Positions 30,160 through 39,833 are shown, counted from the first letter of the stretch. The stretch is 64,000 nt of DNA from CAVVAY01 sp963746465 (GCA_963746465.1 CAVVAY010000005.1:372001-436000); one strand, 5' to 3'. The notes: generated by a model not told the origin, from the sequence alone. Program-made: numbers and translations.

Positions 30160-32556
30160 TTGTCTGAACCGACGAAGCGGCGGCGAGCGCAAGGCGCGCT
30201 GGCTGCCCTCGCTGCAGGAAGCCTGCTTGTCGCGGGCCTTGCCTCCGCTGCACCCGCGACCGCCGCGCCGCCCGTCAAGGCCAAGGTCGCGAAGGGCGAC
30301 AAGACCTTCAAGCACGACTTCCGCACTCCGCTGCAGGCGAAGCAGGCCGAGATGCGCAAGAAGGCGCTGGAGAAGGTGCTCGCCGGCAAGGCGACCCCGA
30401 CCGGCAAGAACAAGGTCGTGAAGCTCGCGAAGGGCCAGTACGTCGAGCTCGCGCGCGAGAGCACCGACAAGATCTTCACGGTGCTGGTCGAGTTCGGCGA
30501 CAACCAGTACCCCGATCCCCGCTTCCAGGGGCCGCCGCCGGACGGCAGCACCACCGACGTCACGGGTCCGCTGCACAACCAGATCCCGGCACCGAACCGC
30601 GCGGTCGACAACAGCACCCTGTGGCAGGCCGACTACAACCAGGCCCACTACCAGGACATGTACTTCAACCGGATGGCGGAGTACTACGAGACGCAGTCCT
30701 CCGGCCGGTACTCCGTCGACGGCACCGTGACCGAGTGGGTCAAGGTCCCGTTCAACGAGGCGCTCTACGGCCGAAACTACTGCGGCGACATCGTCTGCAA
30801 CACCTCCCGGGCACTGATCCGCGACGCTCTCGCGGTCTGGGTCAAGGGACAGCGTGACGCGGGCAAGACGACGGAGCAGATCGCTGCCTACCTGAGGACG
30901 TTTGACCAGCAGGACCGCTACGACATCGACGGCGACAGCAACTTCAACGAGCCGGACGGCGTCATCGACCACTTCCAGCTGGTGCACGCCGGCGGCGACG
31001 AAGCCGCTGGTGACCCGCACCAGGGAACGGACGCGATCTGGAGCCACCGCTCGGCAGCCAACCTGCAGGCCGGCGGCCCGCTCGGCGCCGGCATCGACGT
31101 CGGCTCCAACGGCGGCATCGTCTCCAGCCCCCTGGTGCCGAACAACCCGACCGGAGTCTGGGTCTACGACTACACGATCCAGCCCGAGAACGGCGGCCTC
31201 GGCGTCTTCGCGCACGAGTTCGGTCACGACCTCGGTCTGCCCGACCTCTACGACACCTCCGGCAACACCGGTGGCGCGGAGAACAGCACGGCCTTCTGGA
31301 CGCTGATGTCCTCCGGCGCCAACATCGGCGACGGGAGCCCGGACGGAATCGGCGACGCGCCGACCGACATGGGCACCTGGGAGAAGCTCCAGCTGGGCTG
31401 GCTCAACTACGACGTGGCACGTGCCGGGGAGAAGTCCGAGCACAAGCTGAACCCGTCGGTCTACAACAGCAAGGCCGCCCAGGCTCTGATCACGATCTTG
31501 CCGGAGAAGGCAGTTCCGCAGGAGCTGGGTGCTCCGTGCAGCGGCTGCGGGTCCAGGTACTTCTTCAGCGGTGCCGGGGACGAGCTGGACAACAGCATGA
31601 GCAAGACGCTGGCCACGGCCGTGGCGGCAGGCACGCCGCTCACCGCGAAGGTGAAGTACCAGATCGAGAAGGACTGGGACTACGCCTACCTCGTGTACTC
31701 GACCGACGGCGGCGCCCACTGGACGTCGATCCACACCAACCTGTCGACCAACACCAGCCCGAACGGGCAGAACTTCGGTGAAGGCATCACCGGCACGAGC
31801 GGTGGCAACTGGGTGGACCTGACGGCATCGCTACCGGCCCTCCCGGCGGGTGCCCTGCTGGGCTTCCGCTACTGGACCGATGTCGCGGCGACGGAGCCAG
31901 GCTTCCAGGTCGACAACATCGCGCTGGGCGGCACTGTGATCGGCACCGCCGAGAACGAGAACGAGGGATGGACCTTCGACGGCTTCCGGACCACCACCGG
32001 GTCGGAGATCCAGATGTTCCCGAACTACTACATCGCGGAGAACAGGCAGTACGTCAGCTACGACAAGTCGCTGAAGACTGCGTACAACTTCGGCTTCCTC
32101 GACAGCCGGCCGGACTGGGTGGAGAACTACCCCTACCAGAACGGGCTCCTGATCAACTACTGGGACACGTCGCAGAACGACAACAACGTCGGCGACCACC
32201 CCGGCGAGGGGCTGATTCTCCCCGTCGACGCGCACCCGACCCCCGAGCACTGGGCGAACGGTCAGCTCATGCGGCAGCGCATCCAGAGCTACGACTCGAC
32301 GTTCGGGCTCGAGCGCACCGACGCCATCACGCTGCACCTCAACAGCGCGCCGACCACGATCGCGTCCAAGCCGGCTGTGCCGGTCTTCGACGACACGAAG
32401 ACGTGGTGGTACGCCGGGGACGGTCACAGCGCTGCTAGCCACGGCCGTTACCAGGTCGGCTGGACGGGTGTCGACGTTCCGAAGACCGGCACGACGATCC
32501 GGGTGAAGAGCGTCAGCGGCGCCGGCTCCATGCAGGTCCAGGTGGCGCCGAAGTAG
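30160..32556 (+). CDS. Secreted M6 family metalloprotease (immune inhibitor A-like), copy 1
   Basis: This 798-residue protein starts at TTG, 6 bp after AAAAGGGG. The signal peptide has basic KRRR, then GALAALAAGSLLVAGLASAAPATAA. The zinc site is HEFGH (H352, E353, H356) followed by DLGLPDLYD, the M6 signature. An acidic calcium-like loop (DIDGDSNFNEPDG) lies earlier. The C-terminal half contains beta-sandwich regions with aromatic and Asp patches, as in immune inhibitor A proteases, which degrade host or environmental proteins. The next gene is a paralogue with the same start pattern and promoter. There is no surface anchor, so secretion into the medium is likely. Confidence 0.93.
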   Translation: MSEPTKRRRAQGALAALAAGSLLVAGLASAAPATAAPPVKAKVAKGDKTFKHDFRTPLQAKQAEMRKKALEKVLAGKATPTGKNKVVKLAKGQYVELARESTDKIFTVLVEFGDNQYPDPRFQGPPPDGSTTDVTGPLHNQIPAPNRAVDNSTLWQADYNQAHYQDMYFNRMAEYYETQSSGRYSVDGTVTEWVKVPFNEALYGRNYCGDIVCNTSRALIRDALAVWVKGQRDAGKTTEQIAAYLRTFDQQDRYDIDGDSNFNEPDGVIDHFQLVHAGGDEAAGDPHQGTDAIWSHRSAANLQAGGPLGAGIDVGSNGGIVSSPLVPNNPTGVWVYDYTIQPENGGLGVFAHEFGHDLGLPDLYDTSGNTGGAENSTAFWTLMSSGANIGDGSPDGIGDAPTDMGTWEKLQLGWLNYDVARAGEKSEHKLNPSVYNSKAAQALITILPEKAVPQELGAPCSGCGSRYFFSGAGDELDNSMSKTLATAVAAGTPLTAKVKYQIEKDWDYAYLVYSTDGGAHWTSIHTNLSTNTSPNGQNFGEGITGTSGGNWVDLTASLPALPAGALLGFRYWTDVAATEPGFQVDNIALGGTVIGTAENENEGWTFDGFRTTTGSEIQMFPNYYIAENRQYVSYDKSLKTAYNFGFLDSRPDWVENYPYQNGLLINYWDTSQNDNNVGDHPGEGLILPVDAHPTPEHWANGQLMRQRIQSYDSTFGLERTDAITLHLNSAPTTIASKPAVPVFDDTKTWWYAGDGHSAASHGRYQVGWTGVDVPKTGTTIRVKSVSGAGSMQVQVAPK

Positions 32557-32571
32557 GGCACAGCACGACAG

Positions 32572-32604
32572 ACGTGGGGGCGGTCCTTCGGGCCGCCCCC
32601 ACGT
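32572..32604 (+). terminator. Terminator after the first M6 protease
   Basis: ACGTGGGGGCGG pairs perfectly with CCGCCCCCACGT around a 9-nt loop, with a further outer CACAGCAC/GTGCTGTG arm. Confidence 0.8.
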
Positions 32605-32740
32605 GCTGTGTGGGGAAAGTACCGCGAAATGGTTGCTGTCCGAGAGCGAACCCTTTCGCTGCGTTACGGCCTCGGTCGTCCGCCGTATAGCGCCGGCAAT
32701 ATCTGCGCCCCGTGCCTTCCCAGGTCGACGGATCCCGGGT

Positions 32741-32775
32741 TACGGTGCAGCGCCCGCCTGGGTGACGAGTGTCAC
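32741..32775 (+). promoter_or_regulatory. Protease promoter with CRP-like operator, copy 3
   Basis: TACGGT (32741-32746) starts 21 bp before GTGA-CGAGTG-TCAC (32762-32775). The spacing is the same as in copies 1 and 2. Confidence 0.65.
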
Positions 32776-32818
32776 AGCGGCCGTGGGCACCGTTCATCAC
32801 CGACTAAGGGGCCTCACT

Positions 32819-35647
32819 TTGTCCGGATCAACGAAGCGGCGGCAAGCGCGCGGAGCGCTCGCCACCCTCGCGGCCGGAAGCCTGCTGTTCGCAGGTCTTT
32901 CGGCTGCCACCTCCACCACCAGCACGATCGCGGCCACGCATCCCGTCGCGGGCGCCGCAGATCTGCAGGAGACCTACATCAACTACGTAGCGCCCGAGGT
33001 GGAGAAGCCCACCAGGGACGGCAGGGTGACGCAGAGGTCCATCGACCAGGCGATGGCCTACGACGCGAAGTTCAACTCCGGGAACCCGGTGGCAGCCCGC
33101 CAGCTCGCCAAGGCTGAGCAGAAGGCGCTGAAGACCAAGGTCAACCCGGCCAAGTTCAAGAAGGGAAAGGCCAAGGAGCGTCAGACCGCGAAGCTCCTGA
33201 CGATCCTGGTCGAGTTCAACGACCGAGCCAACGACGACTTCTCCGGCGTCCGGCGGCCGGCGACGGTGTTCGGCGACCGCACCTGCATCCAGGAGCCGGC
33301 TGGGACGCTCAAGAACGGCCCGCTGCACAACAACATCCCGAACCCGGCCGACTGGCCGGCCAAGACCGGCTATGCCGACAACAACAGCTTCTGGGTGCCG
33401 GACTTCAGTGAAGAGCACTACGACGCGATGCTCTACTCGAAGAAGGGCATCAAGGAGCGCGTGCGTCCTGACCTCACGGGGCCTGACGGCAAGCGCGGCA
33501 TCGACATCTCCGGCTACACGATGCGGAACATGTACGAGGAGATGTCGAAGAACAAGTACACCGTCAGCGGTGCCGCGTCACCGTGGATCACGGTCGCGCA
33601 CTCGGAGGCCTGGTACGGCGCGGACCGTTGCACCTTCAACGGGACCGAGTGGGTGCCTGGCAACATCCAGGACATGAACGGCCACCCGGACAACCCGCTG
33701 GGCGCCGGCCAGCTGGCCAAGGACGCGGTGAACGCGCTCGCGCAGGCGCAGCCTGACTTCCCGTGGTCCGACTACGACGTCGAGGACCAGGGCGACATCG
33801 ACGGTGACGGGAACTTCCTCGAGCCCGACGGTGTCGTCGACCACCTGGTGCTCGTGCACGCCGGCGAGGACAAGTCCGGCGGCGGCGGCGAGCAGGGCAC
33901 CTACGCGATCTGGGCCCACAGCAGCGCCATCGCCAAGGGCTACAAGGTCCCGGGTCAGGACGTCATGGTCTCGAACTACATCGTGCAGCCGGAGGACTCC
34001 GGTGTCGGCGTGTTCGCCCATGAGTACGGCCACGACCTCGGCCTGCCCGACCTCTACGACACCGCCAGCGGTGGCGAGTCGGACGTCAACTTCTGGGACC
34101 TGATGAGCTCCGGCTCGCACTCAGGCCCGATCTTCCAGTCGATGCCGACGCACATGGGTATCTGGGACAAGTGGGTGCTGGGCTGGGCCGACCCGAAGGT
34201 CTTCACCCAGGGTGCTGCGACCCAGACCATCAACCTCGGCCAGACCTCGCGTACGCCGGTCGGGTCGGAGGACGGCGCGATCGTTCACCTGCCGGACCAG
34301 ACGGTCCAGGTCGGCGAGCCGCACAACGGCAGCGGCCACATGTGGTGGTCGGACGACGACCAGGACTGGGCCGACAACAACATCACCCGTGACGTCACCG
34401 TGCCCACGCCGGCCGGTGCCGACAAGGTGAAGTTCTGGATGTGGAACGACTACGTCCTCGAGGAGGACTGGGACTTCGGCTTCGTGGAGGTCTCCGAGGA
34501 CGGCGGCCAGACCTGGAACGAGCAGGTGGTCCGCACCGAGGCAGGGGACGCCGTGGTCAGCACTCCCGCCGACTACTCGGACCCGACCGGGCGGATGGCC
34601 GACTACGGCGGCAAGAAGTTCGGCCTGACCGGGGACTCGGGAGGGTGGCGGCACGACTACGTCGACCTCACCGGGTTCGCGGGCAAGACCGTGCAGCTCC
34701 GCCTCCGCTACGCCACCGACGCGGCGTTCCAGGAGCGTGGCTGGTTCGCTGACGACTTCTCGCTCACGAACGGTGCGGCCACGACGTGGACCGACGACGT
34801 CGAGAGCGGTGCGAACGGTTGGACGGCCCACAAGGGCACGTTCGTCCTGACGTCACCGCCGGCCGGCGGCTGGACCATCGTCGACGGCAGCGTCAAGCGG
34901 GCCCAGTTCTACCTGGCCGAGTGGCGCAACTTCGACGGGTTCGACGAGGGGTTGAAGTACACCTACGACTCGACGTACTCCAACTTCGGCCCGTGGAAGG
35001 TCCAGAAGGTCGCCTACAACGCACCCGGGATGCTGGTGTGGATCCGCGATGCCGCCTACGGCGACGCGAACCACGTCGACCTCAACCTGTTCGACTCGCC
35101 GAGCTTCGGTCCGAAGGGCGGTCTGCTGCTGGTGGACTCCCACTTCGACCCGTTCCGGCGGGCTGGGGAGGCAGCGGCCAAGGACGGCGTCGCGAACGAC
35201 AACATCCCGTCCCGGCCTCAGTCCAGCAACATCGCGTTCGGGCTCGGCAAGACATACCCGTTCACGGAGTGCCTGGCCGAGGTTCCGGGCGAGGACTGGG
35301 GCAAGGAGTACTGCACCTCGTTCGGGGCGCAGAACCCGCTGTCGTCGTTCACCGACGCCAAGGGCTACTACCCCGGCGTGGAGTACCTCGACGCCACGCC
35401 GGCGTCCACGCGTCGCTCCAGGTTCCTCGACGCGTCGGTCGTGGTGCCGCAGCGGCCGGGGGCGGACTACACCGTCCGCGGTGTGTACCGGGACGGAACG
35501 CCTGCGACCGCTCACTACGGCGAGATCTACAACGGTTTCGTCGTGGGCAACGGCAACCCGACCACACCGTGGGGCGTCGCCTTCGACGTGCTCAAGGCGG
35601 GTAAGGGGAACACCTACGCGGTGGTCAAGGTGAACGCGGCCGACTAG
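32819..35647 (+). CDS. Secreted M6 family metalloprotease, copy 2
   Basis: This 942-residue paralogue of the preceding gene starts at TTG, 7 bp after AAGGGG. The signal peptide starts with KRRQARGALATLAAGSLLFAG. The zinc site is HEYGH (H401, E402, H405), then DLGLPDLYD. A calcium-like loop (DIDGDGNFLEPDG) is present. It is about 145 residues longer than copy 1, partly from a longer propeptide and extra segments around VRPDLTGPDGKRG. The two share N-termini and the promoter cassette, so tandem duplication followed by divergence is the simplest history. No anchor is visible. Confidence 0.93.
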   Translation: MSGSTKRRQARGALATLAAGSLLFAGLSAATSTTSTIAATHPVAGAADLQETYINYVAPEVEKPTRDGRVTQRSIDQAMAYDAKFNSGNPVAARQLAKAEQKALKTKVNPAKFKKGKAKERQTAKLLTILVEFNDRANDDFSGVRRPATVFGDRTCIQEPAGTLKNGPLHNNIPNPADWPAKTGYADNNSFWVPDFSEEHYDAMLYSKKGIKERVRPDLTGPDGKRGIDISGYTMRNMYEEMSKNKYTVSGAASPWITVAHSEAWYGADRCTFNGTEWVPGNIQDMNGHPDNPLGAGQLAKDAVNALAQAQPDFPWSDYDVEDQGDIDGDGNFLEPDGVVDHLVLVHAGEDKSGGGGEQGTYAIWAHSSAIAKGYKVPGQDVMVSNYIVQPEDSGVGVFAHEYGHDLGLPDLYDTASGGESDVNFWDLMSSGSHSGPIFQSMPTHMGIWDKWVLGWADPKVFTQGAATQTINLGQTSRTPVGSEDGAIVHLPDQTVQVGEPHNGSGHMWWSDDDQDWADNNITRDVTVPTPAGADKVKFWMWNDYVLEEDWDFGFVEVSEDGGQTWNEQVVRTEAGDAVVSTPADYSDPTGRMADYGGKKFGLTGDSGGWRHDYVDLTGFAGKTVQLRLRYATDAAFQERGWFADDFSLTNGAATTWTDDVESGANGWTAHKGTFVLTSPPAGGWTIVDGSVKRAQFYLAEWRNFDGFDEGLKYTYDSTYSNFGPWKVQKVAYNAPGMLVWIRDAAYGDANHVDLNLFDSPSFGPKGGLLLVDSHFDPFRRAGEAAAKDGVANDNIPSRPQSSNIAFGLGKTYPFTECLAEVPGEDWGKEYCTSFGAQNPLSSFTDAKGYYPGVEYLDATPASTRRSRFLDASVVVPQRPGADYTVRGVYRDGTPATAHYGEIYNGFVVGNGNPTTPWGVAFDVLKAGKGNTYAVVKVNAAD

Positions 35648-35663
35648 CCGCAGCACTGCACGC

Positions 35664-35697
35664 AAGGCCCCGTCGGACCTCGGTCCGGCGGGGCCTT
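35664..35697. terminator. Bidirectional terminator between M6 protease and APH kinase genes
   Basis: AAGGCCCCG-CGGA pairs with TCCG-CGGGGCCTT around CCTCGG, with paired T/G offsets; it has a U-rich edge on one side. It separates convergent genes. Confidence 0.8.
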
Positions 35698-35701
35698 GTC
35701 G

Positions 35702-36676
35702 TCAGCCGCGGCGCTGCTCCAGCCAGGACAGCGCGGCGGTGCCGAAGTAGGCGCGGTGCGGCCCCAGCCATGGCGAGGCGAAGGCCGGCGTCTCGTCGCC
35801 GGCCTGCCCGCACATGAAGGCAGCGATCAGCGCCAGCCAGGCGTCGACCGCCTCGTCGTCGACGCCGTCGAGCAACCACGACGTGCGAAGCACCGCCTCC
35901 GCGTCTCCACCGTCTCCGTGGACGGTGACGAGCAGTCCCACCAGGTCGGTCCACCGCGCGCCGAGCGAGAGCCAGTTCCAGTCGCAGATCCAGACGGTGC
36001 CGTCGCGGTCCACGATCATGTTGTCCGGACGCAGGTCCCCGTGACAGGCGGCGTCCCCGTCGATGGCCGCCGGCGCGGCCTGCAGCAGCGCGTGCAGGTC
36101 CGGTAGCGCCGACCGGGCCCAACAGCTGAGCAGGTCGGTACGCCGCTTGCCTCCGGCGATGTCGAGGTACCAGTGGTGCCAGGGCTCGTCGCCACCCAGG
36201 TCGTCGGCCAGCCTGGTGAGCTCGAGGCCCGGCGGTGCCGGTTCCAGTGCGGTGGCCGCCGCCTCGCAGGCCCGGGCGGCTCCGTCGAGGTCGTCCGCGG
36301 TCCACGGCAGGCCGGGCATCCGGCCGCGCACCGGCTCGATCCCGACGACGACCCAGCCCTCGACCTCGTCGGTCCACCTCAGCCGCGGCGCCGGGACCGC
36401 CGACGGAAGGCAGCCCAGCACCCGCGCCTCGGCGCGGTAGGACGTGGCGGCCACCGGTCCGACCTCCGAGGAAGCGGCCTTGACGAACACCTCGGTGCCG
36501 TCGGCCAGGGTGAGCAGGCCGGCGAAGCCCCGGGTGAAGCCGCCACCCGCGGCGTCCGCGCCGACCACCGCCGCGCCGGCGAGGTCGGCGACCCTCTCCC
36601 GCACCCCGGCCGGCAACGCCGACCAGGCCGGCCGCTCCGCGGTCCGGTCGTAGGGCGGTCGCGCGGTCACCGCCAT
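35702..36676 (-). CDS. Aminoglycoside phosphotransferase (APH) family kinase, copy A
   Basis: This 324-residue small-molecule kinase fold has a catalytic loop HGDLRPDNMIV (D, N) and metal site CDWNW in place of DFG. The lysine strand is VFVKAAS. The ATG (36676) overlaps the upstream gene by 10 nt; a GTG at 36670 would overlap by 4 (GTGA). It is the last gene of the long minus-strand run and a diverged paralogue of the gene just upstream. APH-fold enzymes phosphorylate many alcohols and amines; nothing indicates antibiotic resistance. Confidence 0.85.
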   Translation of the reverse strand: MAVTARPPYDRTAERPAWSALPAGVRERVADLAGAAVVGADAAGGGFTRGFAGLLTLADGTEVFVKAASSEVGPVAATSYRAEARVLGCLPSAVPAPRLRWTDEVEGWVVVGIEPVRGRMPGLPWTADDLDGAARACEAAATALEPAPPGLELTRLADDLGGDEPWHHWYLDIAGGKRRTDLLSCWARSALPDLHALLQAAPAAIDGDAACHGDLRPDNMIVDRDGTVWICDWNWLSLGARWTDLVGLLVTVHGDGGDAEAVLRTSWLLDGVDDEAVDAWLALIAAFMCGQAGDETPAFASPWLGPHRAYFGTAALSWLEQRRG

Positions 36677-37602
36677 AGCGCGCCGGTGTCCAGCCAGTCC
36701 AGCGCGGCGGCACCGCAGTGCGCCTGCCATACCCGGATCGTCGGCAGCCCGGGTGGCGCCGGGCGACGGGCCCGCTCGAGCCACACCCCGACCATCCCGG
36801 CGACCACCGACGCCAGGTGGTCCGGTGCGACGTCGCGGGTCAGCGGGGCCGACGACAGGAACGCGTCCGGGTCCGGCCCGCCCTGGATCCGGAAGTCCAT
36901 CGCCAGCAGCAGCGTGTCCAGCCATGGTGCGCCGCTGCTGGCCCACGCCCAGTCGAGCAATACCGCCTCGCCGGCCCGGACCAGCACGTTGTCGGCCCGG
37001 GCGTCCCAGTGCACGAGCCGGTCGCCCACGGTGACCTCGCGGGCGAGGGTCTGCCGGCTCAGGAACTCCGGCAGCCGGGTCAGCAGGTCTGCCGGCATCC
37101 CTTCCGGGTCGGTGGCCACCTGGTCCCAGGCGCCCAGCACGTTGGTCGCGTCGGCGAAGCTCGGCAGGGCGGCTGGTGCCTGTGCAGTGCCGACCCGTTC
37201 CAGCGCCGCGGCCATCACCGTCACGTCGGCGTCCCGCCACGGCACCTCGGGGCGCCGGCCCTCGACGTCCTCGAGGACCAGGGCGACCCAGACCCCGTCG
37301 TCGTACGTCGAGAGCAACCGGGCGTGCGGCACCGCCGGTGGCAGCAGCTCGAGCGCCCGGATCTCGGCCCGGTTGAGGTCCGGGGTGTCCGGGTTGAGGG
37401 TCGAGCCGCAGGCCTTGACGAACGCCCGGGTCCCGTCTGCGCAGACGACCCGGACGGCGGCGCCGGGGGAGAACCCGCCGACCTGGGTGCGGGCCGACAC
37501 GACCGGCGACCCCAGCGAGGCCTCGACGTCGCCACGGACGTGCTCGGGCACCTTGGACCAGTCGAGCCGGGTCCCGGCTGCAACCGGCGCAGGCGAGGTC
37601 AT
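36667..37602 (-). CDS. Aminoglycoside phosphotransferase (APH) family kinase, copy B
   Basis: This 311-residue protein has a catalytic loop HWDARADNVLV and LDWAWAS metal site, with a lysine in AFVKACG. The layout and the closing GAAALDWL.. segment match the downstream gene, so the two are tandem paralogues. The ATG at 37602 is followed by the conserved start of the fold; the gap to the upstream gene is 47 bp. Substrate unknown. Cotranscription with the MoxR/DUF58 cluster is likely from orientation, but this may simply be a neighbouring unit. Confidence 0.85.
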   Translation of the reverse strand: MTSPAPVAAGTRLDWSKVPEHVRGDVEASLGSPVVSARTQVGGFSPGAAVRVVCADGTRAFVKACGSTLNPDTPDLNRAEIRALELLPPAVPHARLLSTYDDGVWVALVLEDVEGRRPEVPWRDADVTVMAAALERVGTAQAPAALPSFADATNVLGAWDQVATDPEGMPADLLTRLPEFLSRQTLAREVTVGDRLVHWDARADNVLVRAGEAVLLDWAWASSGAPWLDTLLLAMDFRIQGGPDPDAFLSSAPLTRDVAPDHLASVVAGMVGVWLERARRPAPPGLPTIRVWQAHCGAAALDWLDTGALWR

Positions 37603-37649
37603 GCCCTGATGATCCCGGCCGGAGCGACCCCGGACCACCGAGTTGCGGC

Positions 37650-39833
37650 TCAGCGGCGCGCCAGCGGCCGCGGGTCGACCGCCGCACGCACCCGGGCGGG
37701 CAGGCCGCGACCGCGCAGCGTCCTGGCCACGGCGGCGGTGTGCTCCCAGGCCAGGTCGTCCGCGCCGGGTGGCGGCCCTCCCGGCGCGAAGCCGGCGTCG
37801 TCGGCGAGCCGGGCCAGGGACCGCAACGGTTCGGCGACGCCGGGCTCCCGGTCGGCGGCGGCGCTGGCCACCTCCGGGCGGGACAACGCGCCGGAGGACG
37901 GCAGGCCGTGCTCGGTGAGCCGGTCGGCTGCCTCCCGCCAGGCGCCGAGCACCCGGTCCCGCGGATCGGGTCGCAGTCGCCGGGACCGCCGCCGGGCCAG
38001 CTTGGCCAGCGGCACGAGCAGGACACCGACCACGACCAGCCCGAGGACTGCGGCCAGGACGGCAAGGACCAGGCCCCACGGGGCGGCGGAGGCGTCGTCG
38101 CGGGCGTCCGGGCGGGCAGGTGGCGGGGACGTCGGCGGCGCCTGGCGCGCCGCCTGCTCCTGCTGCACCGCCTGGTCCACCGCAGACCGGCCGCTGTCGT
38201 CGGCCCCGGGGTCCTCGGAGCCGTCCGACCGGCGGGTCGGCGTGGGCTGGAAGGCAACCCACCCCAGCCCTGCGAGCCGGACCTCCGGCCACACCTGCAC
38301 CGATCGCGCGCGCACCACCCAGCCGTCGACGCCGTCGTCGTAGGGCGCGCGGAAGCCCATCACCAGCCGTGCGTCATAGCCGAGCCCGCGAGCCATCACG
38401 GCGAACGCGCTGGCGTACTGCTCCGCCGTGCCGGTGCGTTCTCGCAGTAGCCGGCTCAGCTGGAAGAGCCCGTGGCCGGCAGGTGCCCCCTCGTCGGCAG
38501 CGACGGTGAACACCTCGGTCCGGAACAGCGACTCCAGCCCGGCGAGCCGGCCGAAGGTCGTCCGAGCTCCCGCCACGGCCTGTTGCGCCGCGGCAGTGAC
38601 GGCAGGTGGCACGTCGTAGTCCGGTCGCCCGGCCGGTGGTGGCTCCGGGAGCGCCGCGCGCAGCCGGACAGGGTCGAGCCGGGGATCAGCGCCGGTCACG
38701 GTGTAGCGGACCGGTGCCGCACGGCCGGCGGGCACCACCAGGTCGCCGCTTCTCGGGTCGACGCCCAGGCCCGCCGTCGAGACCGACACCGGGCGCCCGA
38801 CGCTGGGCAGCCAGGTGGTGGCATCCGCGGCGCGGACCTGCACCGTCACTGTCCGGTCCACCACCGGCACCGCCAGGTCCGGCCCGGCCGGCAGGGTGCG
38901 CCCGGCCCGCTGGTAGGTCGCGGTCGTGGTCCACGTCGTCCCGTCGAACCGGTCCAGGGTGACCCACCGCAGGCGCAGCGTCGCCGGCGGGACACCGTCG
39001 TCGGCGCGCACCACGAAGAGCAGCCGGTCCGGCCCCTGGCGCAGCGCGGGGAAGCGGACCAAGGGGCTGGTCTCCCGGCTGACCCGGACCGGCTCGGCCA
39101 CCAGGTCGCGGGCGTCGGCCGGCCGCTGTCGCACCTCGATGCCCGGCAGGGCGGGTGCGACGAGCACGGTGCACACCGACACCACCGTCACGGCGACCGC
39201 CGCAGCCAGGACCGCGGGCACGGTCGAGCGGGCTGTCGCCCGGCTGCGCCCGGACCCGGCCAGCCGCGGGCCGTCATCGGCCCGGCTCCGGGCCCGGGGG
39301 CGTGCTGCGGTGACCGCGAGCAGACCGGCGCAGCCGAGCACGACCAGCAGCAGCGCCACCGGGGGAGCGGGCGGCCCGGAGGCGCCGGCCCAGAGCACCA
39401 GCGGGTAGGACACCAGGCCCGGCAGCGCGGCGACCGGGGTCCGCGCGCTGCGCAGCGACAGCTCGGCGGCGAGCAGGCCGGCCAGGCCGACGACGACCGC
39501 GACCGTCGCGAGCTCCGGACCCGCTGGGTCGAGCGGCAGGGCGCCGGTCAGCAGCCGACGCGGGCCGTCGACGACGTCGCCGCCCGGGGCCAGGGCCAGC
39601 AGCACGTACGCCGTCACGGTGGCCGCACCGGCCGCCACCCTGCCCGCTCCCGGCAGGCCGGGTCGGAGCAGCCCGAGCAGGGTCGGCGCTGCGGCGCCGG
39701 CCAGCACTGCCCCGAGCAGGAGCGGCAGGTCACGCGACCCGGCGAACAGCCGGGTGGCGGCGACCGATGCACCCGCCACGACGACGACGGCAGCGGTAGC
39801 GCGCAGGAGACCCAGCGCCGGTACGGCCCTCAC
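37650..39833 (-). CDS. TgpA-like transglutaminase-fold membrane protein without catalytic triad
   Basis: This 727-residue protein has several N-terminal helices (about 1-215), an extracytoplasmic DUF3488-like and transglutaminase-like region (about 235-545), a further membrane helix (WGLVLAVLAAVLGLVVVGVLLVP) and a DUF4129-type C-terminus. The expected catalytic Cys of the G-x-CEQ motif is Ala here (GTAEQYASAFA), the HAW histidine is Gln (SVQVWPEV) and the DPT aspartate is Gln (FQPTP), so all three triad residues are lost. The GTG start overlaps the DUF58 stop. MoxR-DUF58-TgpA is a standing trio. Confidence 0.87.
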   Translation of the reverse strand: MRAVPALGLLRATAAVVVVAGASVAATRLFAGSRDLPLLLGAVLAGAAAPTLLGLLRPGLPGAGRVAAGAATVTAYVLLALAPGGDVVDGPRRLLTGALPLDPAGPELATVAVVVGLAGLLAAELSLRSARTPVAALPGLVSYPLVLWAGASGPPAPPVALLLVVLGCAGLLAVTAARPRARSRADDGPRLAGSGRSRATARSTVPAVLAAAVAVTVVSVCTVLVAPALPGIEVRQRPADARDLVAEPVRVSRETSPLVRFPALRQGPDRLLFVVRADDGVPPATLRLRWVTLDRFDGTTWTTTATYQRAGRTLPAGPDLAVPVVDRTVTVQVRAADATTWLPSVGRPVSVSTAGLGVDPRSGDLVVPAGRAAPVRYTVTGADPRLDPVRLRAALPEPPPAGRPDYDVPPAVTAAAQQAVAGARTTFGRLAGLESLFRTEVFTVAADEGAPAGHGLFQLSRLLRERTGTAEQYASAFAVMARGLGYDARLVMGFRAPYDDGVDGWVVRARSVQVWPEVRLAGLGWVAFQPTPTRRSDGSEDPGADDSGRSAVDQAVQQEQAARQAPPTSPPPARPDARDDASAAPWGLVLAVLAAVLGLVVVGVLLVPLAKLARRRSRRLRPDPRDRVLGAWREAADRLTEHGLPSSGALSRPEVASAAADREPGVAEPLRSLARLADDAGFAPGGPPPGADDLAWEHTAAVARTLRGRGLPARVRAAVDPRPLARR

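Noticed and set aside
30000..35650. Mobile element carrying the protease cluster
   Set aside because: No transposase, integrase, terminal repeats or att-like duplications were seen around 26.5-35.7 kb.
35702..37602. APH-family genes as aminoglycoside resistance
   Set aside because: They are typical broad actinobacterial kinase-fold paralogues, with no resistance context.
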